A DNA stretch of 64,000 nt, taken from positions 434,001 through 498,000 of the forward strand of contig ML991780.1 in NCBI GenBank assembly GCA_010094025.1. Reading direction: 5' to 3'. A program made the translations under genes and the position numbers. The stretch is from Viridothelium virens. Its lineage: Eukaryota; Ascomycota; Dothideomycetes; Trypetheliales; Trypetheliaceae. Positions 1 through 11,434 of this stretch are shown here, piece after piece. The notes under the pieces are model-generated. The model worked only from the letters and a program-made list of their open reading frames with translations. It was not told the origin of the DNA and made no database searches. How positions within the stretch are numbered: position 1 is the stretch's first letter; each line of letters opens with the position of its first letter.

Positions 1-352
1 CTGTAGCCATATTGAGCGCGCGTTGCACCTACTGATCGACCAGAGCAGTGAAAGGGCCTTCCAGCAGCTTGAATAAAGGGACTGCGCAGGATGTTTGCAT
101 GTCGTTAAGCATAGCAACAGATTCGCGACTGCCACACTTATATGTTATTCATAGTCAGGGACTGAGATACGCCATGCAGGAGCAGGGGCCATAAAGAGTC
201 GTGAGTGGTGGCTTCCAGAGGCCGCGCATGCAGGCTGCACTGAAATTGGCGTATCTCCCGACGAACGAAGTTTCGAGAGCCCAGCAGCACCTGTAGAGAG
301 GTATCTCTGCACCTAGCCAATTTCTGTCCCGAGCGAATGAAGTCGAACCCAA

Positions 353-904
353 ACCGCCACCGTTGGGACCAAGCGCTTCCCTATCACTCCCCTCGTCCCA
401 CTCTCGCTCGTCGCCATCGCCATGGGTCGCGCGCGTCTGATGTCGTGTCTGACCGGCCTGGTCTCCGCAGGCCTGAGGCCGTGCTTCCCTGTCGTGGCGC
501 CGAAGCTATGTCACCCGGAGACGGGGGCGAACGCGACGTCTGCGACTCCGGCGTGGAGGAAGGACTACCTTAGGTACAGGGAGCTGGGTGGAGCGGTGGG
601 GTTGGCGTAGCATTCGTTGGCGGAGGAGAGGAGGACGGCCGCGGGGCAGCTGAAGAATTTGACGGCGGGGTTGCAAGCCTTGATGCCGGAGAGCGGGGCG
701 TACATGAACGAGGCGAACCCGCGGACGGAGGGATGGCAGGAGCTATGGTGGGGTGAGGAGAATCATGCGAGGTTGGTAGAGGTGAAGAGGAGGTATCATC
801 CAGTTGGGTTATTGTCGTGTTGGAAGTGTGTTGGGTTTGTGGGGTTTGTGGGGAGTTTGCGTGCCCGGAGGATTTGGCTCAGGGATAGCATTAGTACTAC
901 TTAG
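353..904 (+). pseudogene. Decayed 3' end of FAD-linked oxidoreductase (BBE type)
   Basis: The second half encodes the C-terminal signature of fungal FAD-linked oxidoreductases of the berberine-bridge family: SGAYMNEANPRTEGWQELWW, then a HARLVEVKRRYHPVGLL segment and CWKCVG. In intact members this tail packs on the substrate side of the FAD domain. The same frame upstream carries a matching TPAWRK segment but is cut by an in-frame TAG at 608-610, and I found no FAD-binding N-terminal domain between 1 and 350. After CWKCVG the frame continues into an atypical tail that includes a short duplicated FVGFVG. I read this as the remnant of a host gene truncated by decay, not a working enzyme. A sequencing error or a complete gene starting outside the window cannot be excluded. 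Confidence 0.6.
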
Positions 905-1270
905 GCATTGGTCGATCAAGTCAGGTGTACAGGAGAAAGTCATTGTTTGCAGACTCAGCACAATGAAATCGTTCTGATTAGGATTCATACGGAGACTATG
1001 GAGCATAACTACTCAGACTTATTGAAAGAAAGAGAGAAGTCCCGATCTAAGACATCGCAGACTCAAGAGGTAAAACGATACCATAGTCGGGAAAAGCGCC
1101 ACCCAAATGCAACCACGTTCTATGCCAAAAGCAATGGTGCTGCTTTTTGTAAATCCGTCTAGTCAGTGATGCCCACCCCTATCCCATCAAACAATCAACG
1201 CTGAAACGACGAACAATATGTCCACACAGCCTTGCCGAGCAGAAAAGGAGGGAAGTTTGGATGGAAAGAA
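905..1270. other. Intergenic, no gene seen
   Basis: This stretch separates the oxidoreductase remnant from the 3' end of the next minus-strand gene. I see no conserved coding frame or RNA gene; the right part is probably 3' UTR of the minus-strand gene. Confidence 0.5.
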
Positions 1271-4071
1271 TCAAGTCGTCACACCGTTCGTCTTTGTATC
1301 CTGCTGCTCACTGGCCTCGCCCTTCAACGTCCCGGCCTGAGCGCTTGCCCTCGCCTGTGGCTGCATCGCGAGCTGGGCTTTCTGCCGATCCAGCATCAGC
1401 TGTTGCTCCTGCGAAGTCTGATATGTGTGATAGCCACTCGGTCCAGTTGCCGAGTGTGCCTGGGCTGGTGCCGAAGTCGGGTTTGGAGTGCTAGGGCTAT
1501 TTCGCCTCCCCTTCGCAGGGAGCGCAGTGGACGATCCACCGTACGACGCTGGATATGACTGCCTGGAGCCGGTCGAAAACGCGGTGGCGGTTTTGTTATG
1601 GGGGGATGATGTTCGAGCGTAGGTTCCGCTCGTTGGAGTAGAATAAGAAGTAGGAACAGTGCCAGAAGGGCGAGGAGGATAACCGACACCGTTCTGAGGT
1701 CGGGCAATTGGGGTTGCAGTGTTATACTGTTGACTGTAATTATAGTTGCCTGAGCTTGGGCGTTGATGGAATCCCTGACCGTTCGGTATGCCACCATATG
1801 ATTGCTGCGCAGGACGTGACTGACTGTAAGAAGCCGTGTATGATGTGCGATTTGAGGAAGCCTGGGTTGGGGTGGTGTAGTTCTGGCTATTTCCCGAGGA
1901 AGGACGTTGAGAAAAGTTCATGGACGGAGAGCGGTTGGGTGGCTGTTGCTGTGGGTAATATCCCTGGTTGGCCTGCGCTGGCCGGCTGCTCGATTGTTGT
2001 AGAGGTGTCCTCCCATATTGGCTGCTGCTAGAGTATTGTACTTGTCCTAGATGTGAACTCGAGCGAGTTGGTCCCATGGCAACGTTCAGAGCAGCTGCCT
2101 TAGCATAGCGAGTGGCCTGGTGTTCTTCCATGACACCCTTGTTATTCTGATTCTCAATATTGATAGTTTGCTTGATGTTCAAATCTTCCAGCTGATCGCC
2201 GTTGAGTTTCGCAACAGCAGACGGTGGCAGCAAGCGGATCAACAACTTGAGCTGGTCCTTAAGAATGCTATAGGTATCGAACTCTGCAGCAGACGGAGTC
2301 GTAGGACTTTCAGCAAGCCATGGAAGCGAAGGCTTCTGATTCGCAGCAGGAGCCCGAGTGTTAGCGGGGAGATTGGAGTTCCGGATGCGTTGGTAGGAAT
2401 GTAAAGTTTCTAGGAGTTCTGAAATTTCCTTCAAGATATCTTCAACTTCCTTTTTCTCCTGTTCGTTTGCCTCCTCGGTCTTGATCAAGCCTTCCATTTC
2501 TTCGGGGACATAAGCATCCACAGCCTCCTGTATTGACTTGTCTTCAGCTGCCCGGGCTTCATCCGCTTCTGCTTTCACCATCGTTTCGTCTTCCAAGGCA
2601 GGGTCAATCGCAAATGTCTCTACAAAACGCTTTTCCCCATGTCTTTGCCACCAGACGCGGTTTTTGGTCTCCTCTGGCACAATTGCCATCGAGTCATCAC
2701 GGGTTGGTGCAAAACTAGAGTAGGCTGTTCTGAAAAGAGCATCTTCCTTCGCCTGCCGTAAAGCTGCCGTTGCTTCCTCCGAGGGAGCTGGTCGTGCTTC
2801 ACCTGTGCTGAGGGCACGATCTCTTTGCTTCCGTTTCGCAGTGGGTGATGTGGGTTCCTGTGGAATATTCAGGTTGTTATATCCAAGCCAATGACCCGTG
2901 GTAAGATTCTGTGTCGTGTATGTGCCCTTTTTCCCAGTCTTTGGAAGGGAATTACTGTCGACCCATCCAATACGAGATCCTCGGGCAGTCGATTGTTTAG
3001 GAGGTTTCGGAGGGTTCAATTGGGGTACAGCAGAGGAAGGGGCAAAGAGCTCGCCGATGGTCGGTATTCGCCCTTTCTCGTTGGCAGCATCGTCAGCCTG
3101 CACCGAAATGATTTTTGATGCGGTGATGTGATTGGGGAGAGCATGTTCTCGGAGAGGGGCAGTCACGCGAAGACTGTCCGTATTTAGGATCCGATCTTCA
3201 TGGCTATCCGAGTCTCGCTTAGCATGCACAGGCTGTTGCAGGCTCGAAAACAATTGCTTTGGACCTTGTGCGTTCCCATATAATGTAAGGACTGTCTTTC
3301 CGCTCTGCCCGTCGTCCAGAGTTGTTTCCGTGAGATTGAGAGGTGGTTCCCCATCTTCTTCGCTCTTGATTTTCTTGGATTTAGCTACTGACGGGTAGAG
3401 TCGGTGCGATTCTGCATCAATCAAAGTATTGAATAACTTTCGAAACGAAAGTACACCAGCGTATAATGAGCCTCCTTCTGGAGGGGTAGCGAATTGACGT
3501 GAGAGGCTGCCCATTGAATCTCCATTTATTTTTCCTATGGCCAATACCTCCGAGCATGCAGCCTCGACATCTTCTCGAACTTCATGTAGTGATATGTATT
3601 CTTCGGCTTCTATCCGTGCTGCTATCGTCGGGCTTCTGGTGGTCTTGGAGACTTTTGTGCGCTTGCTGGAAGGCTCGGATTCGGAAAGATGAGATACATT
3701 AGATGGCAGAGGCAAAGCAAGTATTGAGGGCGAAGTGTCATGGCTATGTTTTTTACGTTAGTAATGTATCGAGCATTGTGAGTGCTTGAAGGTTTAAGAC
3801 AACAGTCAAGATAGAATGAAGCAAGGGATGCAGATTTAGCAACACAAAGGAAACGTCGCAAGACGACTAACATTTTGAGGATATACAGGAGATCTTTCAA
3901 TAAAGTGTGGAACCTCGGCATATCAATAGCATCAACGGACTCGGTAGCCGTTGCTGGTAAGACTCCATTTGGTTGCAGAGGACTATCGCTATCAGACCGT
4001 TTGCGCTTTCCAATGGCAGACGAAGGTCGGTGCGGCGGAGCGGGCACGTCGAGCACCTCTGCGGGCGCCAT
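1271..4071 (-). CDS. Q/S-rich nuclear protein, possibly RSC58-like
   Basis: Two exons (4071-3872 and 3743-1271) give about 890 residues. The intron has donor GTTAGT, a TTACTAACG branch site and acceptor CATAG, and the join reads YILK-IHDTSPS. The N-terminus has a basic patch (GKRKRS) and then a helical region (RFHTLLKDLLYILK, later EEYISLHEVREDVEAA and FRKLFNTLID). This layout resembles the divergent bromodomain-like N-terminus of the RSC remodeller subunit Rsc58, but I recognise it only by general pattern. Next come a GSRIGWVDSNSLPK block, an acidic coiled stretch, and from about residue 590 a long Q/S/Y/P-rich disordered tail ending near a QEQQLMLDRQKAQLAMQPQ helix. A chromatin or transcription role is inference. 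It is divergent from the mitochondrial protein gene at 4670. Confidence 0.75.
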
Positions 4072-4669
4072 GAAGAGCGGATGGGAAGGGTTGTCGTTGC
4101 GGGTGAGAAGGCCTGGCTACTAGCTCGCGATGCCAAACGCGTTCTTCCAATGCCTGACTCCCCGTATCCACGACCACTTCGTCCAGTTTCCTCCAACACG
4201 CCCTCAACCACACCCAAGACCAGCTTAGACCTTGGAAATGGGAGGGCTGAATATTCTGAGATTATTGGGGTCGAACTTGACGATCAAATCGGCACGTCTG
4301 GCGTATGCGGAGAATTCTGAGCTGATGCGGGTTGATGGGGGTGGGTAGGGTGGTGGAAGTCGTGACGGGTCACCGACTCCCACGCGGTCAGCCTGGGATC
4401 AAGCACAAACAACAACAGTGACTGCAGGTCTCTGCAAAACAATGATATCCAGGATGATAAGAAGAGCCTACTCGACAGAGTAAGATTCTCACGAGCAGAG
4501 GCGACAAATATGTGTACAACCCTCGCGTTGTGAGTCTTTGATCGAGATAGGCTGCGGCGAAACCTTGGCCTTGTCACGTGCACAAGCCTCAACCGTCCTG
4601 GATTGACCTGCAGATCGCGACTTCAAGAAATTTTGCGCATCCCTACAATGAGACGCTAAATGCCGATGA
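4072..4669. promoter_or_regulatory. Divergent promoter region
   Basis: About 600 bases lie between two divergent start codons. No conserved coding frame is seen, so it should hold both 5' UTRs and promoters. I cannot point to a specific binding site with confidence. Confidence 0.4.
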
Positions 4670-7600
4670 ATGCCCTCTCTGCATGTACAGTCCATTCAGG
4701 TCGGACTCTTACGCATATGTGCTACGCAATTTCGCGGGCGCTTGCGTCAGTGTCGCTACTTTGTGAGACGAATTCTCTCGTCAATGAAGACAGTGCTTCA
4801 ATTCTAACACTACGTTCTAGGATCCCCGATTGACATCCTCTTTTGCGCATACCAATAGCATAAGCCTAGCGGTTTCCGGCATTTCTCGAAGAATATCAAG
4901 TGGAACTGCTGGTATTGCCCACCTCGGCGACGGGCCTGATATCTTTGCGGAACCGACCAGGCAGGGCTGTGAGACCGCAGCAGGACCCAATGACGTCTCG
5001 ACTCTGTATCTAGATGGTAGAGGCCTACCAAGCGCAGAACTCAGCAAGAGACAGGTTAAGCGTCGAAGGGCCAACCCCTCGCAATTCCTGATCTTGGCTT
5101 TGATAGCAGCAGACGCTCATCATGCCTTACCTTCCACGATTGCTGGAAAGGTGGATCTCTCATATGCCAGTCCTCGAGCTCTACACACTAGCAAACATTG
5201 GAACTCCTTGAGATGGCGATCTTGGCGCACCTGGGTAAGGCAAGTTGGTAGGAACTCCATCGCGGAGCCAACGCAGACATCACTGCATTTAATTGTCGCT
5301 AAGCATATCCAATCTCTAAGCGGTAAAGGAAGAGATGAACTCGAACTGTATAACCGGAGTGCCAAAGACGGCCAGATTGGCCTTTTCTCCGAACCAGACC
5401 TCGCTCTCCTCCAAAAACGTGGATATAGCTTTTCAGACGTGAAAGATTGGAGTAGCATACTACTCAGTCGAAGTGATCTTTATGCCAGTCATCGTCTTTC
5501 AATTTTGCAAGGTGCGGCGAGAAAAATAAAGGCTCCCGAACCCCCGATTTTTCTTGTCCTTTTCCTACTTCGGCGAAGGTACATTTCCGTGAAGGCTCTA
5601 AAGTATCTCTTGCTCCACGTATGGAAGAGACATGACATGTTTTCACGACAATACCTCAAAGACCGCATGGATGAGGAGACAAGTAACCCAGTCTTGGCAT
5701 CAAAAATAAACGAAGAGATTGGATACCGGAATGCCATTTTGGAGCAGCGGTCCAGCAATTTTCTAATTATAACCCGTCTTATACGACATGCCTTAAGAGT
5801 GTGGCCAGCAGCCGTCGTCAACGTAGCTTCTCTCGCAATCAAACTGCTGGAAGGTGAAACTTCGGGAAACCTTGATGAATCACGGATGAAGCTTTCTGAT
5901 GGGCAGATCGCCCGCTTATCCAGCTTATACAACCGTCTACTATGGCTCTTGTCTCATCCTTCGAGTATTGGCAAATACAAGTCAACGACTTTTCAGCAAC
6001 GTGCCCAGTTCGACCTTGTGAGACATATGGCCGAGCATAGGCCCCCGCTTACCGTTACGCAGGAGGGTTATCGGGGTATTGTTCGAATTCAATTGGCTCA
6101 GGCAAAGACTTTTCAAGAGCAAGACTGGGCGAACCTCAAATGCAAAACTTGGCCACCTTGGAAAGAAGACAAGACTGGTTTAGATGCCGAAAAGGGAGTT
6201 GAGTACAGTATGACACGTGCTTTGATGGCTATCCGAAGAATGCAGGAAGCAGGGTACAACACAACGGCATGGGAAGACTTGGCCACGATCTTTGCTGGGT
6301 GGGACTCTGATGGCACTCCCACAATCCAATACCGATTTCTCGTGAGACCGCCGCCGGAAGTTGTAAAGCAATCAGATCGATCTGAGGAGGACAGGCTTCA
6401 GGTGCAAATCTGGGCTGCTCGAATTCGGGCCACTCGGACAGTCAGAGAAGCTTGGGCCTGCTTTCTCTCGTGGCGGGAACAGGACTCATCGCAGCGAGCA
6501 GCTATCCACGCCGCAATGCTCGAAAAATTGGTGTACGAGAAGAAAAGACGCCAACTCGATACAAAAGCGTCTGTTTCCAGCATTAAGGCCTCCCAAATTG
6601 GCGAAATGCAGCAGTCTATTTCTGAAAAGCTTCCTCTCCCAGGTGATGGAAGGGAGGTTCATCCACCACCATTTTCGCCTCTAGAAACTATTTACCTTGC
6701 GTCCGAGCCCCCTTCTGTCGAGGATTTTTTCAGCCGAATGATAAAAAACAATGTTCTGGTTCCTGACAGTTCCCTTGCATTAATGATGGATAGTGCGAGC
6801 TCTCTCCAACAGGCGCTTTCGTATTTACAAAAAACCTGGCAGGGCTCAACATTTCGTCACTTACTTACGCCTTCCAAAGGACGCACCCTGAATTTTAAAT
6901 GGTCGAAGACAGTTTTTACTTCTTTAATTCGAGCGTATTGTCGATTCAGTCATGAACGTCCCTACACTACGCCCACATCAGCTGGAACTTACTCTTACTC
7001 CATCGATGGCTGGATGCTCGAGCGGCAGCAGTCCTTTCTGCATGCAGTGCAGCTTCTGGAAGAGCTAAAACCACAGTATCGACCAGCTTGGAATGTAGCG
7101 CTGGACTGTCTTCGGGTCGAAAAAAAGTTTACCGCGACAGAGCTCTATGGGACCCGAACGAGTGCAGTCAATCGACTTATTTGCTTCAGTGTAGCACGTC
7201 GGCTGTTCGACTCTATGCGCAGGATTGGATTGGATGCCGACTCTGCCGCTTTCCTTAGTCTCTGTGTCATCACAGAGCACGCGATTATTGCGAGCTTCAA
7301 AATCAAGACCAAAGAAGTGAATTCACACGCAAGTGCGGGAGCGAACGAAAAGGCTCTACCCAGCAGAGCATTTGATGCAGCCGACAAAATTGTTTCTGAA
7401 AGCTCTGATTATCTTCAGAATATCTTTGTGTCACTTTTTAGTGGAACAAATTATATTAGCAGGTCTGACAGCTCGGTAAGCATCAAGGGGGAGGGACAGG
7501 GCGCTTCGGACGACTACAAGCGAGGATTGCAAACAATTACGAATCATCATATCTTCGCTGACAGTCTGTCACCATCTATTCCACGCTTACTCAATACTCC

Positions 7601-7958
7601 ATCTCTGGCTACGCTTCATGCCTTTGTTCGCGCGCTGGGTCTCGCAAAGGACTTTGGTGCTCTCCTTAATTTGACGCGGTGGATGGTAGACCACAAATCA
7701 GAAATAGATAATCAAGTACGTGGAGCAAGGAATGGTCGCAGGCAGCTCCGAAATACTATCATAGCACTTGCTATATTTTTAGAGAAGAGTTCTTTCAGAG
7801 TCGAAGCCGAAGAATTGCAGGAATCCGCTACTGAGTGCAAGGAACTAATAGAGGGTGAAGCAGAGGAATGGGATGGATGGCCTTCGGAGCAAGAGATTGA
7901 AGCCTATCTCACGTTGAAGGGAAAGCCTGAAGCCAATGAATGGATACAATTCTTGTGA
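4670..7958 (+). CDS. Large fungal mitochondrial helical-repeat protein
   Basis: I place the start at the ATG at 4670, the first after an in-frame TGA. It gives a short exon to 4762 (donor GTGAGA) joined at 4821 after a CTAAC branch site and TTCTAG. The product is about 1,077 residues. The N-terminus MPSLHVQSIQVGLLRICATQ followed by FRGRLRQCRYF is rich in Arg and lacks acidic residues, as expected of a mitochondrial presequence. The body is almost wholly helical with PPR-like spacing. It carries a block I know from unnamed Pezizomycotina proteins: KCKTWPPWKEDKTGLD, then ALMAIRRMQEAGY and FAGWDSDGTPTIQYR. A role in mitochondrial RNA processing or translation is inferred from architecture only. 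No catalytic motif is visible. Confidence 0.8.
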
Positions 7959-8359
7959 ATACATTTCTAAGCTGATAGATGATAGATTTTGGTACACAGT
8001 TCCCATGTACATATAGCTTGGCCTAAGTCTGAAAAGAACGGAAGAATCCACAGAGAGATTGTTCGCCGACTTCCTGAGCGGACATATATTCTCTGCAGTG
8101 GATTATGGGCCATCTGCCTTCGCCCGTCGGAACATTTGTTTGGCATGTCTTGGAGAAAATACAGTATTGGACTGGATTACTATCGCAGTCGCGTACAGCA
8201 GGTAGAGTACTTGAGGGGAAACCCCGCCACCGCTAACCAGCGCTGCCTCCCCTAACTCGTACTTCCCTTGCACTCGCTCCTGCTCATTATTGTGCCACTT
8301 AACAACCACAAGCGCCAGTATCGACCATACGAAACCATAACTATCTTGAGCTAAGAAGA
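7959..8359. other. Intergenic between two plus-strand genes
   Basis: It probably holds the 3' UTR of the mitochondrial protein gene and the promoter of the F-box gene. No coding frame is supported. Confidence 0.4.
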
Positions 8360-10171
8360 ATGGGTGGTTCTTCAAAATCTCATCTGGAAGAGCTTCCGCA
8401 AGAAATATATCAAAACATTTGTAGCTATCTCACACCAAGAGATCACGCCCGGCTAGCTCTAAGCTCGCGCCAGCTCTACTGGATCAGTCAAGAGGTACTG
8501 TACCGCAAACTAAAGCTGGGTTCATTTACGTCTCTCTACAAATTCGCCAAAGCTCTCAATGAGGCTTCGTTTTCCAACGTTCGAAATGACAAGGTACATC
8601 CTACACGAATCTACAAAAAGGACATCAAATATGTAGAACTTACTCTACAAGGCCGAAGTGAGTCTAGCCGACCAGTTCCTCCTGGATCAACGAATTTTCT
8701 CTACATCTCGCGGATGGTCGGTACCATTATTTCGAAATGTCCCAACGTAGAAATTACCCTACGCTTAGTCAATTGGCCGTGCCACCAGTTCAGCACGATG
8801 GAACCCCTGCATCGTGTCGTCCGACTCATTGCATGCTTTGGCATCGAAGGGGCAAGACACGCCCCCCATGGTCGCCGCACGGTCTTACAATGCCGCGCGA
8901 AACAAGATACTACTGCCTTTTGGAAATGTTATCTTGGGGGAGATGTGTTTCCCGATCTGCGTTCCCTTGAACTGGATCACTTCTGGAAGTCCCCATCAGA
9001 TCGCACGAGCTCGATCTTTGACGCCGCTTCCGCTTTAGATCCACACTGCGGCGACTATCATCGACTCTCCCATCTTTCGCCTCACCCTTGGGGCCCTTGG
9101 CCAGCTCCAATCCCCTTACGGCGTCGATGCCGTCCCACAAAGCCCCAAGACCACCGCAATCTAGACTACCAATTCTCCGGCCTCCAGAACATGCACCACC
9201 TCTCCCTGACATACATGGCCGAACTCGACGTATGGACCTTCACCAAAGTCCTCCTCAGCGACACCGTCCAAGCGCACAACCTCCGCACCCTCGAACTCAA
9301 ACACATCCACCTGCCCCTCGACCTCCTCGGCCCCCTCCTCACCCGGTGCCTCCCTCTCCTCCGCGGCCTCACCCTGCACACTCCCTCGGACAGCCTCCCC
9401 TGGTGGACCAGCTCGCCCAGCTCAGCGGGGCAGGCCTCGCACCACTACCACGCCAAAGACGACAGCGACATCGCGCACATCTGCCCGCTCCTCCGCGACC
9501 TCGGCCGCACCCTGCACACCCTCGACCTCGCCATCCCCTCCGCCTGCAACGAGCTGTTCATCTCGCCCCGCGAACGCCGCGTCCTGCGCGAAGCGGGCGT
9601 CTACCTCACCCCGCACGGCACGAATCCGCCAGCGGAGCTGCCCGCGCCGGCGATGAGCCTCGCTGCTGGGTGGATGGTGAATCCCAGCGGTCACAACAGC
9701 AGCAGTAGTAGCAGCAGCAGTGGCAGTGGCAGAAGCGCCGCAGTCGACACGCACCACCTGCGCGCCACCCTCCTCGCGCATCGCGCCCGCGATGTCGATG
9801 TCCAGCGCGAGGCGTATCTGCGCGAGCATCCGGATGCGCCGACGCATGCGTTCGATGTGGAGCGAAGGGACCGGTTAGCGGCGATCAGGGACACGGGGAT
9901 GCGGCGAAGGGTGGTGCTGTGGACGCGGCCGTGTACGGGGTTGGGCGGGTGGGACGAGATGCTGTGCGAGGCGGATTTGGAGGAGGATGGGATGCTGTGG
10001 GAGCTGGTGTGCGTGCCGTTGCGGAGGGCGTCGCGGCATGTTGGGGGAGGGGAGGTGGGGACGCCGGTGGAGATGGGGGAGTTGCTTGGTGGAGAGGTGG
10101 ATGAGTTACTTGGGGGAGGAAGTGGGAGGGCGACTGGAGCGCATGATGCGAGTGAAGAGGATGACTTTTGA
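8360..10171 (+). CDS. F-box protein
   Basis: This is one uninterrupted exon of 603 residues starting at the first ATG of the frame. Residues about 9-50 form an F-box (LEELPQEIYQNICSYL, then TPRDHARLALSSRQLYWIS), the motif that binds Skp1 in SCF ubiquitin ligases. Downstream, leucine-rich stretches such as LRTLELKHIHLPLDLLGPLL suggest a degenerate LRR-like substrate region. About residue 445 there is a serine/glycine tract from an AGC repeat (about 9700-9735). The second half is far more GC-rich than the first, with strong third-position C or G, so several spurious open frames run on both strands there. Its target is unknown. Confidence 0.85.
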   Translation: MGGSSKSHLEELPQEIYQNICSYLTPRDHARLALSSRQLYWISQEVLYRKLKLGSFTSLYKFAKALNEASFSNVRNDKVHPTRIYKKDIKYVELTLQGRSESSRPVPPGSTNFLYISRMVGTIISKCPNVEITLRLVNWPCHQFSTMEPLHRVVRLIACFGIEGARHAPHGRRTVLQCRAKQDTTAFWKCYLGGDVFPDLRSLELDHFWKSPSDRTSSIFDAASALDPHCGDYHRLSHLSPHPWGPWPAPIPLRRRCRPTKPQDHRNLDYQFSGLQNMHHLSLTYMAELDVWTFTKVLLSDTVQAHNLRTLELKHIHLPLDLLGPLLTRCLPLLRGLTLHTPSDSLPWWTSSPSSAGQASHHYHAKDDSDIAHICPLLRDLGRTLHTLDLAIPSACNELFISPRERRVLREAGVYLTPHGTNPPAELPAPAMSLAAGWMVNPSGHNSSSSSSSSGSGRSAAVDTHHLRATLLAHRARDVDVQREAYLREHPDAPTHAFDVERRDRLAAIRDTGMRRRVVLWTRPCTGLGGWDEMLCEADLEEDGMLWELVCVPLRRASRHVGGGEVGTPVEMGELLGGEVDELLGGGSGRATGAHDASEEDDF

Positions 10172-10783
10172 GAAGGGAGGGTTCGGTGGATTGAGGAGAA
10201 ACACTTGGGTTGTAGGGTTAGTTGGAGGTGCTTGAGACACTTGGATGGCTAGGCTGTGCGAGGAAGACTGCCGGCGAAATTCTGATGCATGTCGAACTAG
10301 ACGATTAGAAGGATGCTTGGCTGGGCACAGAAAAAAACGACATATATACCTAACGTACCGAACCCACCGAATAAGTAGCTAATTACTATTTTAGTTAGAT
10401 CGTGAAGTTTATTAGCCTTTCTCAGTTTCCTCATTCCACCGTTTCGGGCATGGCTTAACGGACCTACGTAGATCACTTCAAGGACTCTATACCTAAGTAT
10501 TGTCACTTCTATCACTGCTGCTCCATCACTTCAAACCTACAGGTAATGGCTACCTGTACATCCTCGTAGATTCAGAGGTCAGAATGTGATTTTCATTGCT
10601 CTCGTGCTAGCTAGCTCCTCGCTGTAGCATCCCAGCAAATCATCGTTATCACGTCATCGTGTTCCCGTCGTTAAAGAAAGTCCATGGGTATTCCCCCTCC
10701 ATCCTGTTCAATCCTTTGTCTCGTTCAAGCATGACCATTGCGTAGGGCTCGTAAAGCATGCTACTTCTAGCCGCTTCGTCGTC
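10172..10783. other. Intergenic, convergent 3' ends
   Basis: It lies between the tail ends of the F-box gene and the KGG gene. It is relatively AT-rich around 10330-10520 and has no supported gene. Confidence 0.4.
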
Positions 10784-11434
10784 TTAAGCATTGTCAGAGC
10801 TAGCACGACCGCCAGCCTGGCCCCCCTTGGACGCGATTTCGCGCTGTAGCCTGTTTAGCTTGTCTGCCCGGACAATTTGGAGCCGGACAACAGACCTGCT
10901 TTTCCGGATCCATCTGGGCAAACCCGACATTGTGGGCATGGCTTGACTGCCCACCCTTGCTCGCAATCGCTTGGACTTCCTCACGGGGACGGTTGGCAAA
11001 GTTGCCCGGATTGTCATTGGCGTTATTACGGTTGTGCTTCTTGGGTATCAGTACGATAACCTTCAGAGTAGACAGGTCAGTTGGAGGAAATAACGGACCT
11101 GAGTCTCGTCAGAAGTAACGGAAGCACCACCGGTGCCGCCATGAGAAGCCTGACCGCCCATGCTCGCAATAGCCTGAACCTCCTCGCGGGGACGATTGGC
11201 AAAGTTGCCCGGATTGTCACTAGCATTGTTACGGTTATGCTAATTAGGGGTCAATAGAATGACCTTTTGAGTGAATAAGTCAGCTTAGAGACAATGACAG
11301 ACCTGATTTTCGTCCGCAGCTGTAGAAGCTCCACTATGGCCACCATGAGAAGCTTGGCCACCTTTGGAAGCGATGGCTTGAACTTCTTCAGTGGGACGAT
11401 TGGCGAAGTTAGCGGGATTGTTAGAAGCAGACAT
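10784..11434 (-). CDS. KGG-repeat stress protein, con-10 type
   Basis: Four exons (11434-11303, 11239-11099, 11036-10896, 10843-10784) encode 157 residues. Exons 1-3 each carry one copy of a module around NPGNFANRPREEVQAIASKG followed by GQASHGG. The last junction makes MDPEKQ-REIASKGGQAGG, the hallmark of the KGG/Con-10 family (PF10685 type). Such small hydrophilic proteins accumulate during conidiation, desiccation and other stress; their biochemical role is not settled. All introns (63, 62 and 52 nt) are phase 0. The start at 11434 is the first ATG and gives the usual short MSASNNP lead. The third exon could begin 3 nt earlier (AAGAAG), adding one Lys. The gene is divergent from UNG1. Confidence 0.9.

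Noticed and set aside
9088-9708. 206-residue Pro/Arg-rich plus-strand frame
   Set aside because: It is a shadow in a second frame of the GC-rich F-box gene; composition is biased and there is no domain.
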